From contig NZ_BOMI01000114.1 of the NCBI RefSeq assembly GCF_016862115.1, forward strand, positions 112,002 through 176,001: a stretch of 64,000 bases of DNA. Reading direction: 5' to 3'. The stretch is from Paractinoplanes deccanensis. GTDB lineage: Bacteria > Actinomycetota > Actinomycetes > Mycobacteriales > Micromonosporaceae. The notes under the pieces were generated by a model. It was not told the origin of the DNA, made no database searches, and worked only from the letters and a program-made list of their open reading frames with translations. Shown here in pieces: positions 17,708 through 26,304 of the stretch (positions are counted from its first letter, which is position 1; each line of letters starts with the position of its first letter). The position numbers and the translations under genes were made by a program.

Positions 17708-19645
17708 TCAGTCGCCGTTGACCGGCAGCCAGACGCGCATCGTGGAGGGCCCTCGGCGGGCCCAGCGGTGGTACGGCCGCAGCGGCACCTCGAGCACCTC
17801 GTCCTCTGTGGACGGCGTGCTCACCCCGTACGGCCAACCGGCGTTCTCGGCCGGCAACCGGCGGAACGTGGCGACGACCTCGCCGTCCCGTTCCACCGGA
17901 GGCGCCGACAGGTCGAGCCGCAGCGCGTCGACGCCGAGCCCGTCCGGCAGGTCGACCGACTCGGCGCAGAGCACCTCGGGGCCGCGCTCGACGGCGACGC
18001 AGCCGCGCACGGCGTCGATCCGCGGGTTGGGCACGGTCACCCGCGGGCGCACCGGCAGGTCGAGGACGACGACCTCGCCGGGGGCGAAGCGGCGCCGGAT
18101 CTGCACGGTGCCGGCCGGCACTCCGCGCTTGCCGCCCCCGTCCTCGACCGTGGCGCCGTCGGCCCACTGCGGCACGCGCAGGCTCAGCGTCCACGGCGTC
18201 TCCGGCGCCCGCACGACGCGGACGGCGATCCGCCCGTCCGCCGGATAGTCGGTGTCGATCTCGAGGGCGACGGCCCGGCCGCCCGGCAGCGTCGTCTCCA
18301 GCGACGCCGCCGCGTACTGGTGGATCTGGACGCCGTCCTCGTCGGTGGTGGCGAGGTAGGCGCCCAGCCCGGCGAAGGTGCGGGCCAGGTTGGTCGGGCA
18401 GCACGAGACGGCGAACCAGGGCGCCCGCAGGCTGGACGCGGCGCGCGGCACGATGGCGTCCGCGGGCGGCTCGGTGCCGGGCACGCGCTGGTGCAAGGTG
18501 TTCGTGTAGAAGAAGCGCGCGCCGTCGTCGGCCGGCGAGGTGGCGATGACGTTGAACAGCGTCCGCTCGATCAGGTCGGCGTAGCGCGGGTCGCCGGCCG
18601 CGAGCAGCAGCCGCCAGCTCAGCATGACCGAGCCGACGCTCGCGCACGTCTCCGAGTAGGCGCGGTCGGCCGGCAGCACGAAGTCGTCGCCGTACGCCTC
18701 GTCCTGGTGCCGCGAGCCCACTCCCCCGGTGATGTACGTGCGCCGGGCGACCGCGGTGCTCCACTGCCGGGCGACCGCCTCCAGCAGGTCGGTGTCCCCG
18801 GTCTCGACGGCCACGTCGACCGCCCCCGTGGCGAGGTAGTTCGCGCGGACGGCGTGGCCCCGCAGCACGCCGGCCTCGCGGACGGGCACGTCGTCCTGGA
18901 AGTACGCGCGGCCGAACTCGATGTCGTCGAGCACCTGGTGGCCGCGGCGCTCGACGAACAGCCGCGCCTGGTCGAGGTAGCGGCGGTTGCCGGTGACCCG
19001 GTACAGCTCGGCGAGCGCCGGCTCGATCACCGGGTGCCCGCAGACCGACGGAATGCCGTCCGGCCCGAACGTGTCGCAGACGTGGTCGGCGGCGCGGATC
19101 GCCACCCGGGCCAGGTCGTCGTCCGGTCCGTACGCCCGGGCGGCCGCGACGCCCGCCTGGATGAGGTGGCCGAAGCAGTAGAGCTCGTGGCCCCATTCCA
19201 GGTCGCTGTAGCGGGGCTGCTGGCCCGGGCGGCCGAAGTGGGTGTTGAGGTAGCCGTCGGGCTCCTGGGCGGCGGCGACCCGGCGGACGATCGCGCGGTA
19301 GCGTGCGCCGAGCTCCGGGTCGCCGGCCCGCCCGTACTCCCAGGCCATGGCCTCGAGAAGCTTGTAGATCTCGCTGTCGGAGAACTCGCGGCCGCGGCGG
19401 GCGCCGGGCAGCCGGCCCTCGACGGCGGCGTCGAAGTTGGGCAGCCAGCCGGCGCGCTCCAGCCAGTGCTCGATGTGCGCGAGCGACGCGGCGCGGTTGG
19501 TCTCCTGCCGCCGCTGCCAGAAGCCGGGGCGCAGGGTCACCTCGCGCAGCCCGAGCGGGCGCAGGCGGCCGGTGCTGGGCGCGGCGGGCGTGCCGCCGCG
19601 CAGGGTCCAGTCGGTCCGGGTGGGGAGTGCTTCGTTGACGGTCAC
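17708..19645 (-). CDS. hypBA1: GH127 beta-L-arabinofuranosidase (HypBA1-like)
   Basis: The 645-residue protein has no signal peptide, so it acts in the cytoplasm on imported disaccharide. It carries the unusual zinc-thiolate active site of GH127: Glu332-Thr-Cys334 (SETCAS) and the Cys415-Cys416 pair (AVSCCPTN), equivalent to Glu338, Cys340, Cys417 and Cys418 of Bifidobacterium longum HypBA1 (658 residues), where Cys417 is the nucleophile. The fold is an (alpha/alpha)6 barrel followed by beta domains. The start is a GTG at 19645, 7 bases after the stop of the second permease. Its role is to split beta-L-arabinobiose to L-arabinose after uptake. Confidence 0.93.
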   Translation of the reverse strand: MTVNEALPTRTDWTLRGGTPAAPSTGRLRPLGLREVTLRPGFWQRRQETNRAASLAHIEHWLERAGWLPNFDAAVEGRLPGARRGREFSDSEIYKLLEAMAWEYGRAGDPELGARYRAIVRRVAAAQEPDGYLNTHFGRPGQQPRYSDLEWGHELYCFGHLIQAGVAAARAYGPDDDLARVAIRAADHVCDTFGPDGIPSVCGHPVIEPALAELYRVTGNRRYLDQARLFVERRGHQVLDDIEFGRAYFQDDVPVREAGVLRGHAVRANYLATGAVDVAVETGDTDLLEAVARQWSTAVARRTYITGGVGSRHQDEAYGDDFVLPADRAYSETCASVGSVMLSWRLLLAAGDPRYADLIERTLFNVIATSPADDGARFFYTNTLHQRVPGTEPPADAIVPRAASSLRAPWFAVSCCPTNLARTFAGLGAYLATTDEDGVQIHQYAAASLETTLPGGRAVALEIDTDYPADGRIAVRVVRAPETPWTLSLRVPQWADGATVEDGGGKRGVPAGTVQIRRRFAPGEVVVLDLPVRPRVTVPNPRIDAVRGCVAVERGPEVLCAESVDLPDGLGVDALRLDLSAPPVERDGEVVATFRRLPAENAGWPYGVSTPSTEDEVLEVPLRPYHRWARRGPSTMRVWLPVNGD

Positions 19646-19652
19646 GTGTTGA

Positions 19653-20465
19653 TCAACCCTTGAGTGCGCCGGACATGAAACCGCGGACGTAGTGCCGCTG
19701 GAGGGCGAGGAAGAGCACGATGCAGGGCAGCGCGAGGACGACCACGCCGGCCTCGGTGGCGCCGTAGTCGACGATGCCCATCACCTGCTGGCGCATGTTC
19801 GCCACGGCCAGCGGCAGGGGCAGCTTCTCGGAGTCGCTGATCAGCACCAGCGGGGTGATGAAGTCGTTCCAGGCGGCCAGGAAGGCGAAGAGGCCCACGG
19901 TGATCAGGCCGGGCTTCACCGCGGGGATGAGGATGTGGGTGAGCGCGCGGAAGCTGCCGCAGCCGTCGACCTCGGCCGACTCCTTGAGGTCGCGGGGGAT
20001 CGCCTCGAAGGAGATGCGCATCATGAAGACCGCGAACGGGAGCTGGAACATGGTGAGCACCAGCGCCAGCCCGAACAGCGAGTTCTGCAGGCCCAGCTCG
20101 TTGAGCAGCACGTAGAGCGGGATCAGCAGGGTCGCGTACGGGACCATGAGGATCGCCAGCGTCACCAGGAACAGCGCGTTGCGGCCCGGGAAGCGGAACA
20201 TCGCGAAGGCGTACCCGCCGAAGGTCGCCACGCCGAGCGTGAACAGCACGGTCATGGCCGAGACGAGCGTGGAGTTGAGCAGGTACTGCCCGATGCCGGC
20301 CTGGTAGTCGGCGAGCGTCTCGTAGTTGCCGAACCCCCAGCCTGAGGTCTGTGCGGTGCCGGGCTGCGGGCTGACCGACGCGTACGACGCCCAGACCAGC
20401 GGGAAGAGGAACAGCAGCGCCAGGGCGCCGGTGAGCACGTACTGCGGCATTCTGACGAATCGCAC
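19653..20465 (-). CDS. ABC sugar transporter permease, MalG type
   Basis: A GTG at 20465 preceded by AAGGAG, only two bases after the stop of the first permease, gives 270 residues. Six transmembrane helices are visible, and the cytoplasmic EAA loop reads ESAEVDGCGSFRALTHILIP. With the partner permease it forms the channel of a CUT1 importer for oligosaccharides. No ATPase gene is in the operon; CUT1 systems in actinobacteria often share the general MsiK-type ATPase encoded elsewhere. The bifidobacterial hyp locus likewise has two permeases next to the binding protein. Confidence 0.9.
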   Translation of the reverse strand: MRFVRMPQYVLTGALALLFLFPLVWASYASVSPQPGTAQTSGWGFGNYETLADYQAGIGQYLLNSTLVSAMTVLFTLGVATFGGYAFAMFRFPGRNALFLVTLAILMVPYATLLIPLYVLLNELGLQNSLFGLALVLTMFQLPFAVFMMRISFEAIPRDLKESAEVDGCGSFRALTHILIPAVKPGLITVGLFAFLAAWNDFITPLVLISDSEKLPLPLAVANMRQQVMGIVDYGATEAGVVVLALPCIVLFLALQRHYVRGFMSGALKG

Positions 20466-20467
20466 GG

Positions 20468-21373
20468 TCAGCTCTCCTTGTCGCGCAGGCCGCGGAATTG
20501 CAGGGCGTTGAGGACCAGCAGCGCGACCAGCACCAGAATGGACAGTGCCGCGGCCCGGCCGAGGTTGTTCTGCCCCTGGAAGGCCATGTTGTAGACGAGC
20601 TGGACGATGGTGATGGTGCTGTTGTCCGGGCCGCCCTTGGTGAGGATGTAGAACTGGTCGAAGGCGAGCAGCGAGCCGGTGACGCAGAGGATCGTGCAGA
20701 GCGCCAGCGACGACCGGAGCAGCGGCAGGGTCACGTACCGGAAGGTCTGCCACCGGTTCGCGCCGTCGAGCCGCGCGGCCTCGTACACGTCCGCGGAGAT
20801 GCTCTGCAGTCCCACGAGCAGCAGGAGCATGTAGAACCCGGCGAACCGCCACACGATCAGCGCGACCGTCGACCAGAGCGCCTTGCCCGGCGTGCCGAGG
20901 AAGGACACCGGGCCGAAGAAGCCGAGCGGGCTGCTCTGCGGCGAGTAGAGGGCGTAGAACAGCAGCGACGCCGAGGCGAGGCCGAGCGCCGAGGGGATCA
21001 GGAACGAGGTCCGGAGGAAGCCGGTCCAGCGCGTCGACTCCTGCACCAGCAGCGCCAGGCCGAGGGCCAGGCCGAGCAGGATCACGGTGGTGACGACGGT
21101 GTACTTGAGGGTGAACCACACGGCCGGCCACAGCAGCCGGTCGTCGAGGACGGCCTCGTAGTTGGCCGGGGCGTTCCAGCCGCGGTTGCCCGCGAACAGG
21201 CCCCAGTCGGAGACCGACATCCGGGCCACGATGATGATCGGCACGACGAAGAAGAGCAGGACGAAGACGGCGGTCGGGGTCGCGTAGCCCCAGCCGGCGA
21301 GCTTCTTCGAGTTTCGGCGCCGTTTTGTTTGTTTCGCGGCTTCGGGACGAGCCGCGACGGCGGGTACAGCCAC
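20468..21373 (-). CDS. ABC sugar transporter permease, MalF type
   Basis: The 301-residue protein has a basic N-terminus, six predicted membrane helices and the EAA motif EAARLDGANRWQTFRYVTLP that docks the ATPase. The GTG start at 21373 has GGGAGG upstream. It lies between the binding-protein gene (51-bp gap) and the MalG-type permease (2-bp gap). Expected substrate, from the operon, is beta-L-arabinobiose or a related short arabinoside released outside the cell. Confidence 0.9.
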   Translation of the reverse strand: MAVPAVAARPEAAKQTKRRRNSKKLAGWGYATPTAVFVLLFFVVPIIIVARMSVSDWGLFAGNRGWNAPANYEAVLDDRLLWPAVWFTLKYTVVTTVILLGLALGLALLVQESTRWTGFLRTSFLIPSALGLASASLLFYALYSPQSSPLGFFGPVSFLGTPGKALWSTVALIVWRFAGFYMLLLLVGLQSISADVYEAARLDGANRWQTFRYVTLPLLRSSLALCTILCVTGSLLAFDQFYILTKGGPDNSTITIVQLVYNMAFQGQNNLGRAAALSILVLVALLVLNALQFRGLRDKES

Positions 21374-21424
21374 AGGGTTGTCCTCCCTCGGCGGCGCCGG
21401 CCCGTGCCGGCGCCGCCGCTCACG

Positions 21425-22729
21425 TCACTGGCCCAGGACCTGGGTGATCGCCTCGTTGTCCTTGGTGAGGCTCGCCCCGTCGCCGTACACCTGATTGCGG
21501 AAGAGGGTCACCCACGGGCTGCCGGGCGCGTTGAACGCCTGCTGGAAGTTGACCGCCACCGGCGTCTTGCTCTGCGGGGCCGCCGCCACCTTGTTGATGG
21601 TCGCGACCCGCGGGTCCTTGGCCGAGTACTGGTTGTCGGCCAGGTCGGTGCGCGACGGCGTGGTGTTGTTCGCGGCGAGGACGTCGACCTGGCCCTGCTC
21701 GGACATCATCCAGGCGAGGAAGTTCCACGCCTGCTGCGCCTTCTTCGAGTCCTTCGAGACGCCGATGCCGTCGCCGCCCACGAAGGTGGAGCCGCCGCCG
21801 CTCACGCCCGGGATGGCGGTGACGCCGACGTCCACGGTCTTGGAGGCGGTCGGCAGCAGCGTCGCCGGGTACGGCATCACGCCGATCTTGCCCTCCTGGA
21901 ACGCGGCGACCCAGGTGGCGCCGGTCTCGTCCTTGGAGCCGGCTGCGATCGCGCCGGCGGCCTGCAGGTCGCGCCAGGTGCTGTAGACCTTCTGCGCCTC
22001 GGGTCCGTCGAGCAGCGACTTCTTGCCCTCGGCGTCCATCACGTCGGCGCCGCTGGCCCAGACCATCGGGAACCAGGTGAACACGCCGCAGCCGCCGCAG
22101 TTGCCGCCGAAGTAGGTGCCGTTCACGCCGGGCTTGTCGAGCTTCTGGACGGCGAGCGCCTGCTCCTTGAACTCGTCGAGCGTGGTGGGGCCCTTCTCAG
22201 GATCGAGCCCGGCCTCCTTGTAGAGCTTCTTGTTCCAGAAGACGACGGACAGGTCGAGCACGAACGGGAGCACGTACTTCTTGCCCTCGAACGTGCCGGC
22301 CTGGAGGTGCCCCTGGTTGATCTTGTCGGCGTACGGCAGCTTGCCGATGTTGGTGGTCAGGTCGGCGAAGAGGCCGGCCTTGGTCCAGTTGGGCACGTAG
22401 ACGATGTCGGCCGCGAACAGGTCGGGCAGGTTGCCGCTGCCGGCGGCCGCGCCCACCTTGGCCACGTAGTCGTCGTTGGGGACGATCGTCAGCTTCACCT
22501 GATTCTTGTGGCTCTTGTTGTACGCGTCGACGAGCGCCTTCGCCTGCAACTCCAGCGGCGCCCGAGTCCAGAGCGCCAGCTCCGAGCCGTCGTCGACGCC
22601 CTCGGCGGTGACCTCGGCCAGGGCGGCGGTGGGATTGTCGTCGCTGCTTCCGCCGCAGGCGGCGATCGCCGGCGTCATCAGTCCCGCGAGGGCAGCGAAC
22701 ACGAAGCCTTTCCATATGGTCCGTCGCAC
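21425..22729 (-). CDS. Extracellular sugar-binding lipoprotein of CUT1 ABC importer
   Basis: The 434-residue protein has a lipoprotein signal with a lipobox ending AIAAC (Cys25) followed by GGSSDD, so it is anchored to the outer face of the membrane. The rest has the cluster B binding-protein fold, with many aromatic residues likely to line a sugar pocket, and a Cys pair (NCGGCG). The GTG at 22729 has GAGGTG upstream. It is the first gene of the minus-strand operon, facing the LacI gene across 135 bp that contain a LacI-type operator. Inferred ligand: short beta-L-arabino-oligosaccharide. Confidence 0.9.
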   Translation of the reverse strand: MRRTIWKGFVFAALAGLMTPAIAACGGSSDDNPTAALAEVTAEGVDDGSELALWTRAPLELQAKALVDAYNKSHKNQVKLTIVPNDDYVAKVGAAAGSGNLPDLFAADIVYVPNWTKAGLFADLTTNIGKLPYADKINQGHLQAGTFEGKKYVLPFVLDLSVVFWNKKLYKEAGLDPEKGPTTLDEFKEQALAVQKLDKPGVNGTYFGGNCGGCGVFTWFPMVWASGADVMDAEGKKSLLDGPEAQKVYSTWRDLQAAGAIAAGSKDETGATWVAAFQEGKIGVMPYPATLLPTASKTVDVGVTAIPGVSGGGSTFVGGDGIGVSKDSKKAQQAWNFLAWMMSEQGQVDVLAANNTTPSRTDLADNQYSAKDPRVATINKVAAAPQSKTPVAVNFQQAFNAPGSPWVTLFRNQVYGDGASLTKDNEAITQVLGQ

Positions 22730-22830
22730 GGAAGCACCTCCACGTTTTCGGTGCGTTTTCGGTCATGGCCCGTTTCGGGTACCCTTGCACCCACCATCAG
22801 TGCTGGTAGTGCGCGGTATTCGGCGTGGCC

Positions 22831-22842
22831 GAAAACGTTTTC
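22831..22842. promoter_or_regulatory. LacI-family operator in the divergent promoter region
   Basis: GAAAACGTTTTC is a perfect 12-bp palindrome with the central CG typical of LacI/GalR operators. It lies 22 bp before the LacI-type gene and about 100 bp from the binding-protein gene. Two further half sites (CGTTTTC at 22743-22749 and 22754-22760) lie nearer the operon start. The likely ligand protein is the adjacent regulator, controlling both directions. Confidence 0.8.
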
Positions 22843-22864
22843 AGGAACGTAATACGGAGGAAAT

Positions 22865-23923
22865 GTGTTGTCAAGAGCTTCGATGGGCTCACCGTCCGCC
22901 TCGGACAGTGCCGCCCAGACCGGCCGCGCCGTCACCCTCCGCGACGTCGCCCAGCTCGCCGGCGTGTCCATCGCGACCGCGTCGAAGGCCCTCAACGGGC
23001 AGCCCCAGGTGCGCGCCACCACGCGCGAGAAGGTCGTCCGGGCCGCGGAGCAGCTGTCCTTCTCGCCCAACACGCTGGCCCAGGGCCTGATCACTCAGCG
23101 CAGCGGCACGGTCGGCCTGCTCACCTCCGACCTGGAAGGCCGCTTCTCGATCCCGATCCTGATGGGCGCCGAGGACGCGTTCGGCTCCGACCAGACGTCG
23201 GTCTTCCTCTGCGACGCCCGCGGCGACAACGTCCGCGAACGCCACCACCTGCGCGCGCTGCTCTCCCGCCGCGTCGACGGCCTGATCGTGGTCGGCGCCC
23301 GCCCCGACGCCCGCCCGTCCCTGGGCGAGCTGCCGGTGCCGGTCATCTACGCCTACTCCCCCTCCGACAACCCGGCCGACCTCTCCCTGGTCACCGACAA
23401 CGTCGGCGGCGGCCGCATGGCCGTCGACCACCTGATCCGCCACGGCCGCCGCCGCATAGCCCACATCACCGGCGACGCCACCTACGGCGCCGCCCGCGAC
23501 CGGGCCACCGGCGCACTGGACCGCCTGGCCGAGGAGGGCCTGGCCCTGGCGGGCGACCAGATCTGGTACGGCGCCTGGTCCGAGGCGTGGGGCCGCGGCG
23601 CCACCCGCATGCTCCTGCAACGCGACCCGGGGGTGGACGCCATCTTCGCCGGCTCCGACGAGATCGCCCGGGGCGTCCTCGACGTGCTGCACCAGGAGGG
23701 CCTGGACGTCCCCGGCAAGGTCGCGGTCATCGGCTTCGACAACTGGAACATCCTGGCCGCGAACGCCCGCCCGCCGCTGTCCACCATCGACATGAACCTT
23801 GAACAGCTCGGCAGGCTGGCCGCCCAGCGCTTGTTCGCCGCCATCGACGGCGAGCTGGGCTCCGGCACCGAGACCATCCCGTGCCGCCTGATCACCCGCG
23901 AGTCGACGGCCCCCCTGGACTGA
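22865..23923 (+). CDS. LacI-family regulator of the arabino-oligosaccharide operon
   Basis: The 352-residue protein has an N-terminal LacI helix-turn-helix (VTLRDVAQLAGVSIATASKALNG, split here as helices at about residues 23-45), the hinge helix, and a periplasmic-binding-protein-like effector domain ending in the common DFDNWN-type and TIDMNLEQLG blocks. It is divergent from the sugar operon. A GGAGG lies 4 bp before the GTG at 22865, so a TTG one codon later or the Met at residue 7 may be the true start. An out-of-frame ATG two bases upstream of the GTG is not used. Expected to repress until an arabinoside signal appears. Confidence 0.88.
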   Translation: MLSRASMGSPSASDSAAQTGRAVTLRDVAQLAGVSIATASKALNGQPQVRATTREKVVRAAEQLSFSPNTLAQGLITQRSGTVGLLTSDLEGRFSIPILMGAEDAFGSDQTSVFLCDARGDNVRERHHLRALLSRRVDGLIVVGARPDARPSLGELPVPVIYAYSPSDNPADLSLVTDNVGGGRMAVDHLIRHGRRRIAHITGDATYGAARDRATGALDRLAEEGLALAGDQIWYGAWSEAWGRGATRMLLQRDPGVDAIFAGSDEIARGVLDVLHQEGLDVPGKVAVIGFDNWNILAANARPPLSTIDMNLEQLGRLAAQRLFAAIDGELGSGTETIPCRLITRESTAPLD

Positions 23924-23978
23924 CGGCCCAGCCCGGCCGCGAGCTGCTGATCACCGCGCCGGCGCTCGCCCGCACCGC

Positions 23979-24575
23979 TCAGGCGACGAAGGAGCGCAGT
24001 TCGCCGAGGGCGATGTCGAGCTCCTCGCCCGCGCGGGCGAAGTCGTCCAGGCCGTAGCAGGCGACCAGGGCCTTCTCCCAGGCGAGCATCATCACCGCGC
24101 ACTGCATGCGCAGCGCCGGCGAGTCACCCGGCAGGCCGAGACGCTCGCCCTGGGCCTCGGCCAGCGCGGCGACCCACAGGTCTTGCTGCTGCAGGTGCCG
24201 ACGGCGCAATGCGGGCTCGGAGCGGTTGAGGCGCATCACGGTCGCCATGGTGGCGGGATCGGCGGTGACCGAGGCGACCGCCACCTCGAAGGCCACCCGC
24301 AGCGCGCGCAGCGGCGACTCGCCGGCGGGGCGGCGCCTCAGCTCGTCGGCGATCGACGGGCCCAGCGCCTCGATGGGCTGGAGGACCGCGTCCTCCTTGG
24401 TGGCGAAGTAGCGAAAGAACGTTCGCTCTGTCACCCCGACCGCGGCGGCGATCGCGCTCGCGGTCGTGGCGGCGAAGCCGACCTCGCCGATCGACTTCAT
24501 GGCGGCGGCCGTCAGCTCCGCCCGGATCGTCTCGCGCATGCGAGCTCGGACACTCTGCGGCTTCTCCCCTGTCAC
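23979..24575 (-). CDS. TetR-family regulator controlling the adjacent MBL hydrolase
   Basis: The GTG at 24575 yields 198 residues and avoids an N-terminal extension that would cross the operator. The N-terminal domain has the TetR helix-turn-helix (TTASAIAAAVGVTERTFFRYFATKEDAV). The C-terminal domain is helical and of the short type. It is divergent from the metallo-hydrolase gene, and the intervening 65 bp contain one strong dyad, so it very likely autoregulates and represses that gene. The ligand is unknown. Confidence 0.88.
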   Translation of the reverse strand: MTGEKPQSVRARMRETIRAELTAAAMKSIGEVGFAATTASAIAAAVGVTERTFFRYFATKEDAVLQPIEALGPSIADELRRRPAGESPLRALRVAFEVAVASVTADPATMATVMRLNRSEPALRRRHLQQQDLWVAALAEAQGERLGLPGDSPALRMQCAVMMLAWEKALVACYGLDDFARAGEELDIALGELRSFVA

Positions 24576-24596
24576 GATGCCCAGCCTAGCGCTACA

Positions 24597-24627
24597 GTCA
24601 GCCACTGACACATTGTCAGTCGCTGAC
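24597..24627. promoter_or_regulatory. TetR operator between the regulator and MBL genes
   Basis: A 31-bp dyad has 14-bp arms (GTCAGCCACTGACA and TGTCAGTCGCTGAC, one mismatch) around a central CAT. The inner ACTGACA-CAT-TGTCAGT is perfect. It ends 13 bp before the ATG of the hydrolase and overlaps its ribosome-site region, so bound repressor would block both genes. Confidence 0.85.
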
Positions 24628-24640
24628 ACTTAGGAGCGTC

Positions 24641-25468
24641 ATGACCGAGAAGATCACCATTGGTGAGTACACCGTGACGGTCCTGGAGGACGGGACCTCC
24701 AACATGCCGCCGTCGGCCTATCCGGGCGCCGACTTCGCCCGGTTCCCGGGCCTGCTGGACGGGCACGGGGTCTACCCGATCCGGCTCGGCGCCCACCTGG
24801 TGCAGGGTCCCGCCGGCACCTTTCTCGTCGACGCCGGCGCGGGCGCACTCACGATCCCCTTCCCCGCCGAGTTCGCGGAGGCGAACGGGCTCCTCGACCC
24901 GCCGAAGAACCTGGCGGAAGCCGGCCGCCTGCCCGAGTCGCTCGCCGCCGCCGGGGTCGCCCCGGAGGACATCACCGCCGTCTTCGTCACCCACCTGCAC
25001 CTCGACCACGTCGGCTGGCTGATGAAGGACGAGAAGCCGTTCTTCCCCCGCGCCACCGCCTACTACGGCGCCGAGGACCGGGCGTTGCTCGTCGGCGACC
25101 CGCCCACCCGGGCGCTGATGGAAGCGGCGGACGAGGCGGGCATCCTGCGAACCTACGAGCCGGACGACCACGAGCTGAGGCCCGGCATGACCGTGATGCA
25201 CGTGCCCGGCCACACTCCCGGGCACGTCGTGATCGAGCTCGCCTCGGGCGGCCGGAAGCTGTGGTTCACCGGCGACCTTCTCCAGTTCCCGGCCCAGCTC
25301 ACCGACCGGCACATCCACTTCATGACCGACGTCGACCGCGAGCAGGCCACCGAGGCGCGCGCCCGCCTCTTCGAGCGCGCGCGCGACGAAGGAATCATCA
25401 TCGCGCCGGCGCACCTCGGCGACCCCGCCTTCCGGAGGATCGCCGAGGACGGCACCTGGACAAGCTAG
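24641..25468 (+). CDS. MBL-fold metallo-hydrolase, lactonase-like
   Basis: The 275-residue protein has the HxHxDH motif (His118, His120, Asp122, His123), the later zinc His in HVPGHTPGH, and an Asp in FTGDLLQ. The arrangement matches AHL-lactonase/quorum-quenching-type members of the metallo-beta-lactamase superfamily, which open lactones or hydrolyse esters. TAGGAG lies 7 bp before the ATG. No signal peptide is present. Control by the divergent TetR suggests induction by a small molecule that may itself be the substrate. Specific lactone activity is not proven by sequence. Confidence 0.85.
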   Translation: MTEKITIGEYTVTVLEDGTSNMPPSAYPGADFARFPGLLDGHGVYPIRLGAHLVQGPAGTFLVDAGAGALTIPFPAEFAEANGLLDPPKNLAEAGRLPESLAAAGVAPEDITAVFVTHLHLDHVGWLMKDEKPFFPRATAYYGAEDRALLVGDPPTRALMEAADEAGILRTYEPDDHELRPGMTVMHVPGHTPGHVVIELASGGRKLWFTGDLLQFPAQLTDRHIHFMTDVDREQATEARARLFERARDEGIIIAPAHLGDPAFRRIAEDGTWTS

Positions 25469-25659
25469 ATACTCGGATAGCCGCAGACGGCGGCCGATCG
25501 CCTCGGACGGCGGCCGGTCGCGTACCGGTCGTGTGCCGGTCGGCTGCCGGCGGCGCGCCCGCACGGTGGCCGCTGCGGCGGAACAGGGCGTACGGAAGCG
25601 TCCGCGAGGCTCGACAGGTAACGGCGGCCGGCAGTCGGCCGCTCGAACCTGGAGGACTC

Positions 25660-26139
25660 ATGCGCAAGATTCTCAAGTCTCTGGCGATCGTCGCGGGCGG
25701 TCTGGCGCTGGCCGTCGCGCCCGGTGCCGCGGCCTCGGCGGCCGGTCCGGCCTCGCTCGCGCTTCCCAGCCCGATCTGCACCGGCGTCGTGGTGGCCAGC
25801 TCGGGCGGGTACGGCGTTCCCGTTCCCGCGTACAACGGCAACCAGCGCTGTTACATGCAGAACGGCGACGGCAAGGTGGACACCCCCAGCCTGAGAACCA
25901 TGCAGACGGCGATCAACATCTGTTACATCCAGAACGGCAGGCTCTCCCGGTACGGCATCACGCAACCGCTGAGTCTCGCTTCGCCGGACACGTACGGCCC
26001 GAAGACGAAGGCCGCGGTCACCGCCGTGCAGCGGTGGCACAGCATCTCGCCCGACGGCGGGTGGGGGCCGCAGACGCGAGCCGCGATGCAGTGGCCGGAC
26101 AACAACGCGCTCACCTGCCGCAACGTACCGCTGGGCTGA
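25660..26139 (+). CDS. Small secreted protein with peptidoglycan-binding-like domain
   Basis: The ATG at 25660, directly after GGAGG, gives 159 residues: a signal peptide cleaved near ASA-AG (residue 28) and a C-terminal PG_binding_1-like helical domain (TYGPKTKAAVTAVQRWHSISPDGGWGPQTRAAMQ), in which the second half repeats GxWGPxTxxAM as in cell-wall binding units. Four Cys residues in the mature part may form two disulfides. No catalytic domain is attached, so it may bind the wall or inhibit or modulate another enzyme. Isolated gene with a hairpin after it. Confidence 0.75.
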   Translation: MRKILKSLAIVAGGLALAVAPGAAASAAGPASLALPSPICTGVVVASSGGYGVPVPAYNGNQRCYMQNGDGKVDTPSLRTMQTAINICYIQNGRLSRYGITQPLSLASPDTYGPKTKAAVTAVQRWHSISPDGGWGPQTRAAMQWPDNNALTCRNVPLG

Positions 26140-26152
26140 ATCATTCGCCGGG

Positions 26153-26176
26153 GCCGCTCCACAGGCGTGGGGCGGC
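26153..26176 (+). terminator. Probable terminator of the peptidoglycan-binding-like gene
   Basis: Arms GCCGCTCCA / TGGGGCGGC (8 of 9 pairs plus G-T) enclose a 6-nt loop 14 bp after the stop. TTCG follows but no long T-run. Confidence 0.5.
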
Positions 26177-26304
26177 TTCGTCGTGCCAGATCCGTCCACA
26201 CACCGAAAAAGCCCGGACCGGAACAAATGCCGCCCCATGGGTCACCCCGCTCGGCATTCATGGCTATCGTGGGGCGATCGCAACACCGGTGAACGGGGGT
26301 TCTG

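Noticed and set aside
12663..18248. A plus-strand open frame of over 1,800 codons across the GH121 gene.
   Set aside because: Antisense shadow; the minus strand has a clear signal peptide, domains and start site.
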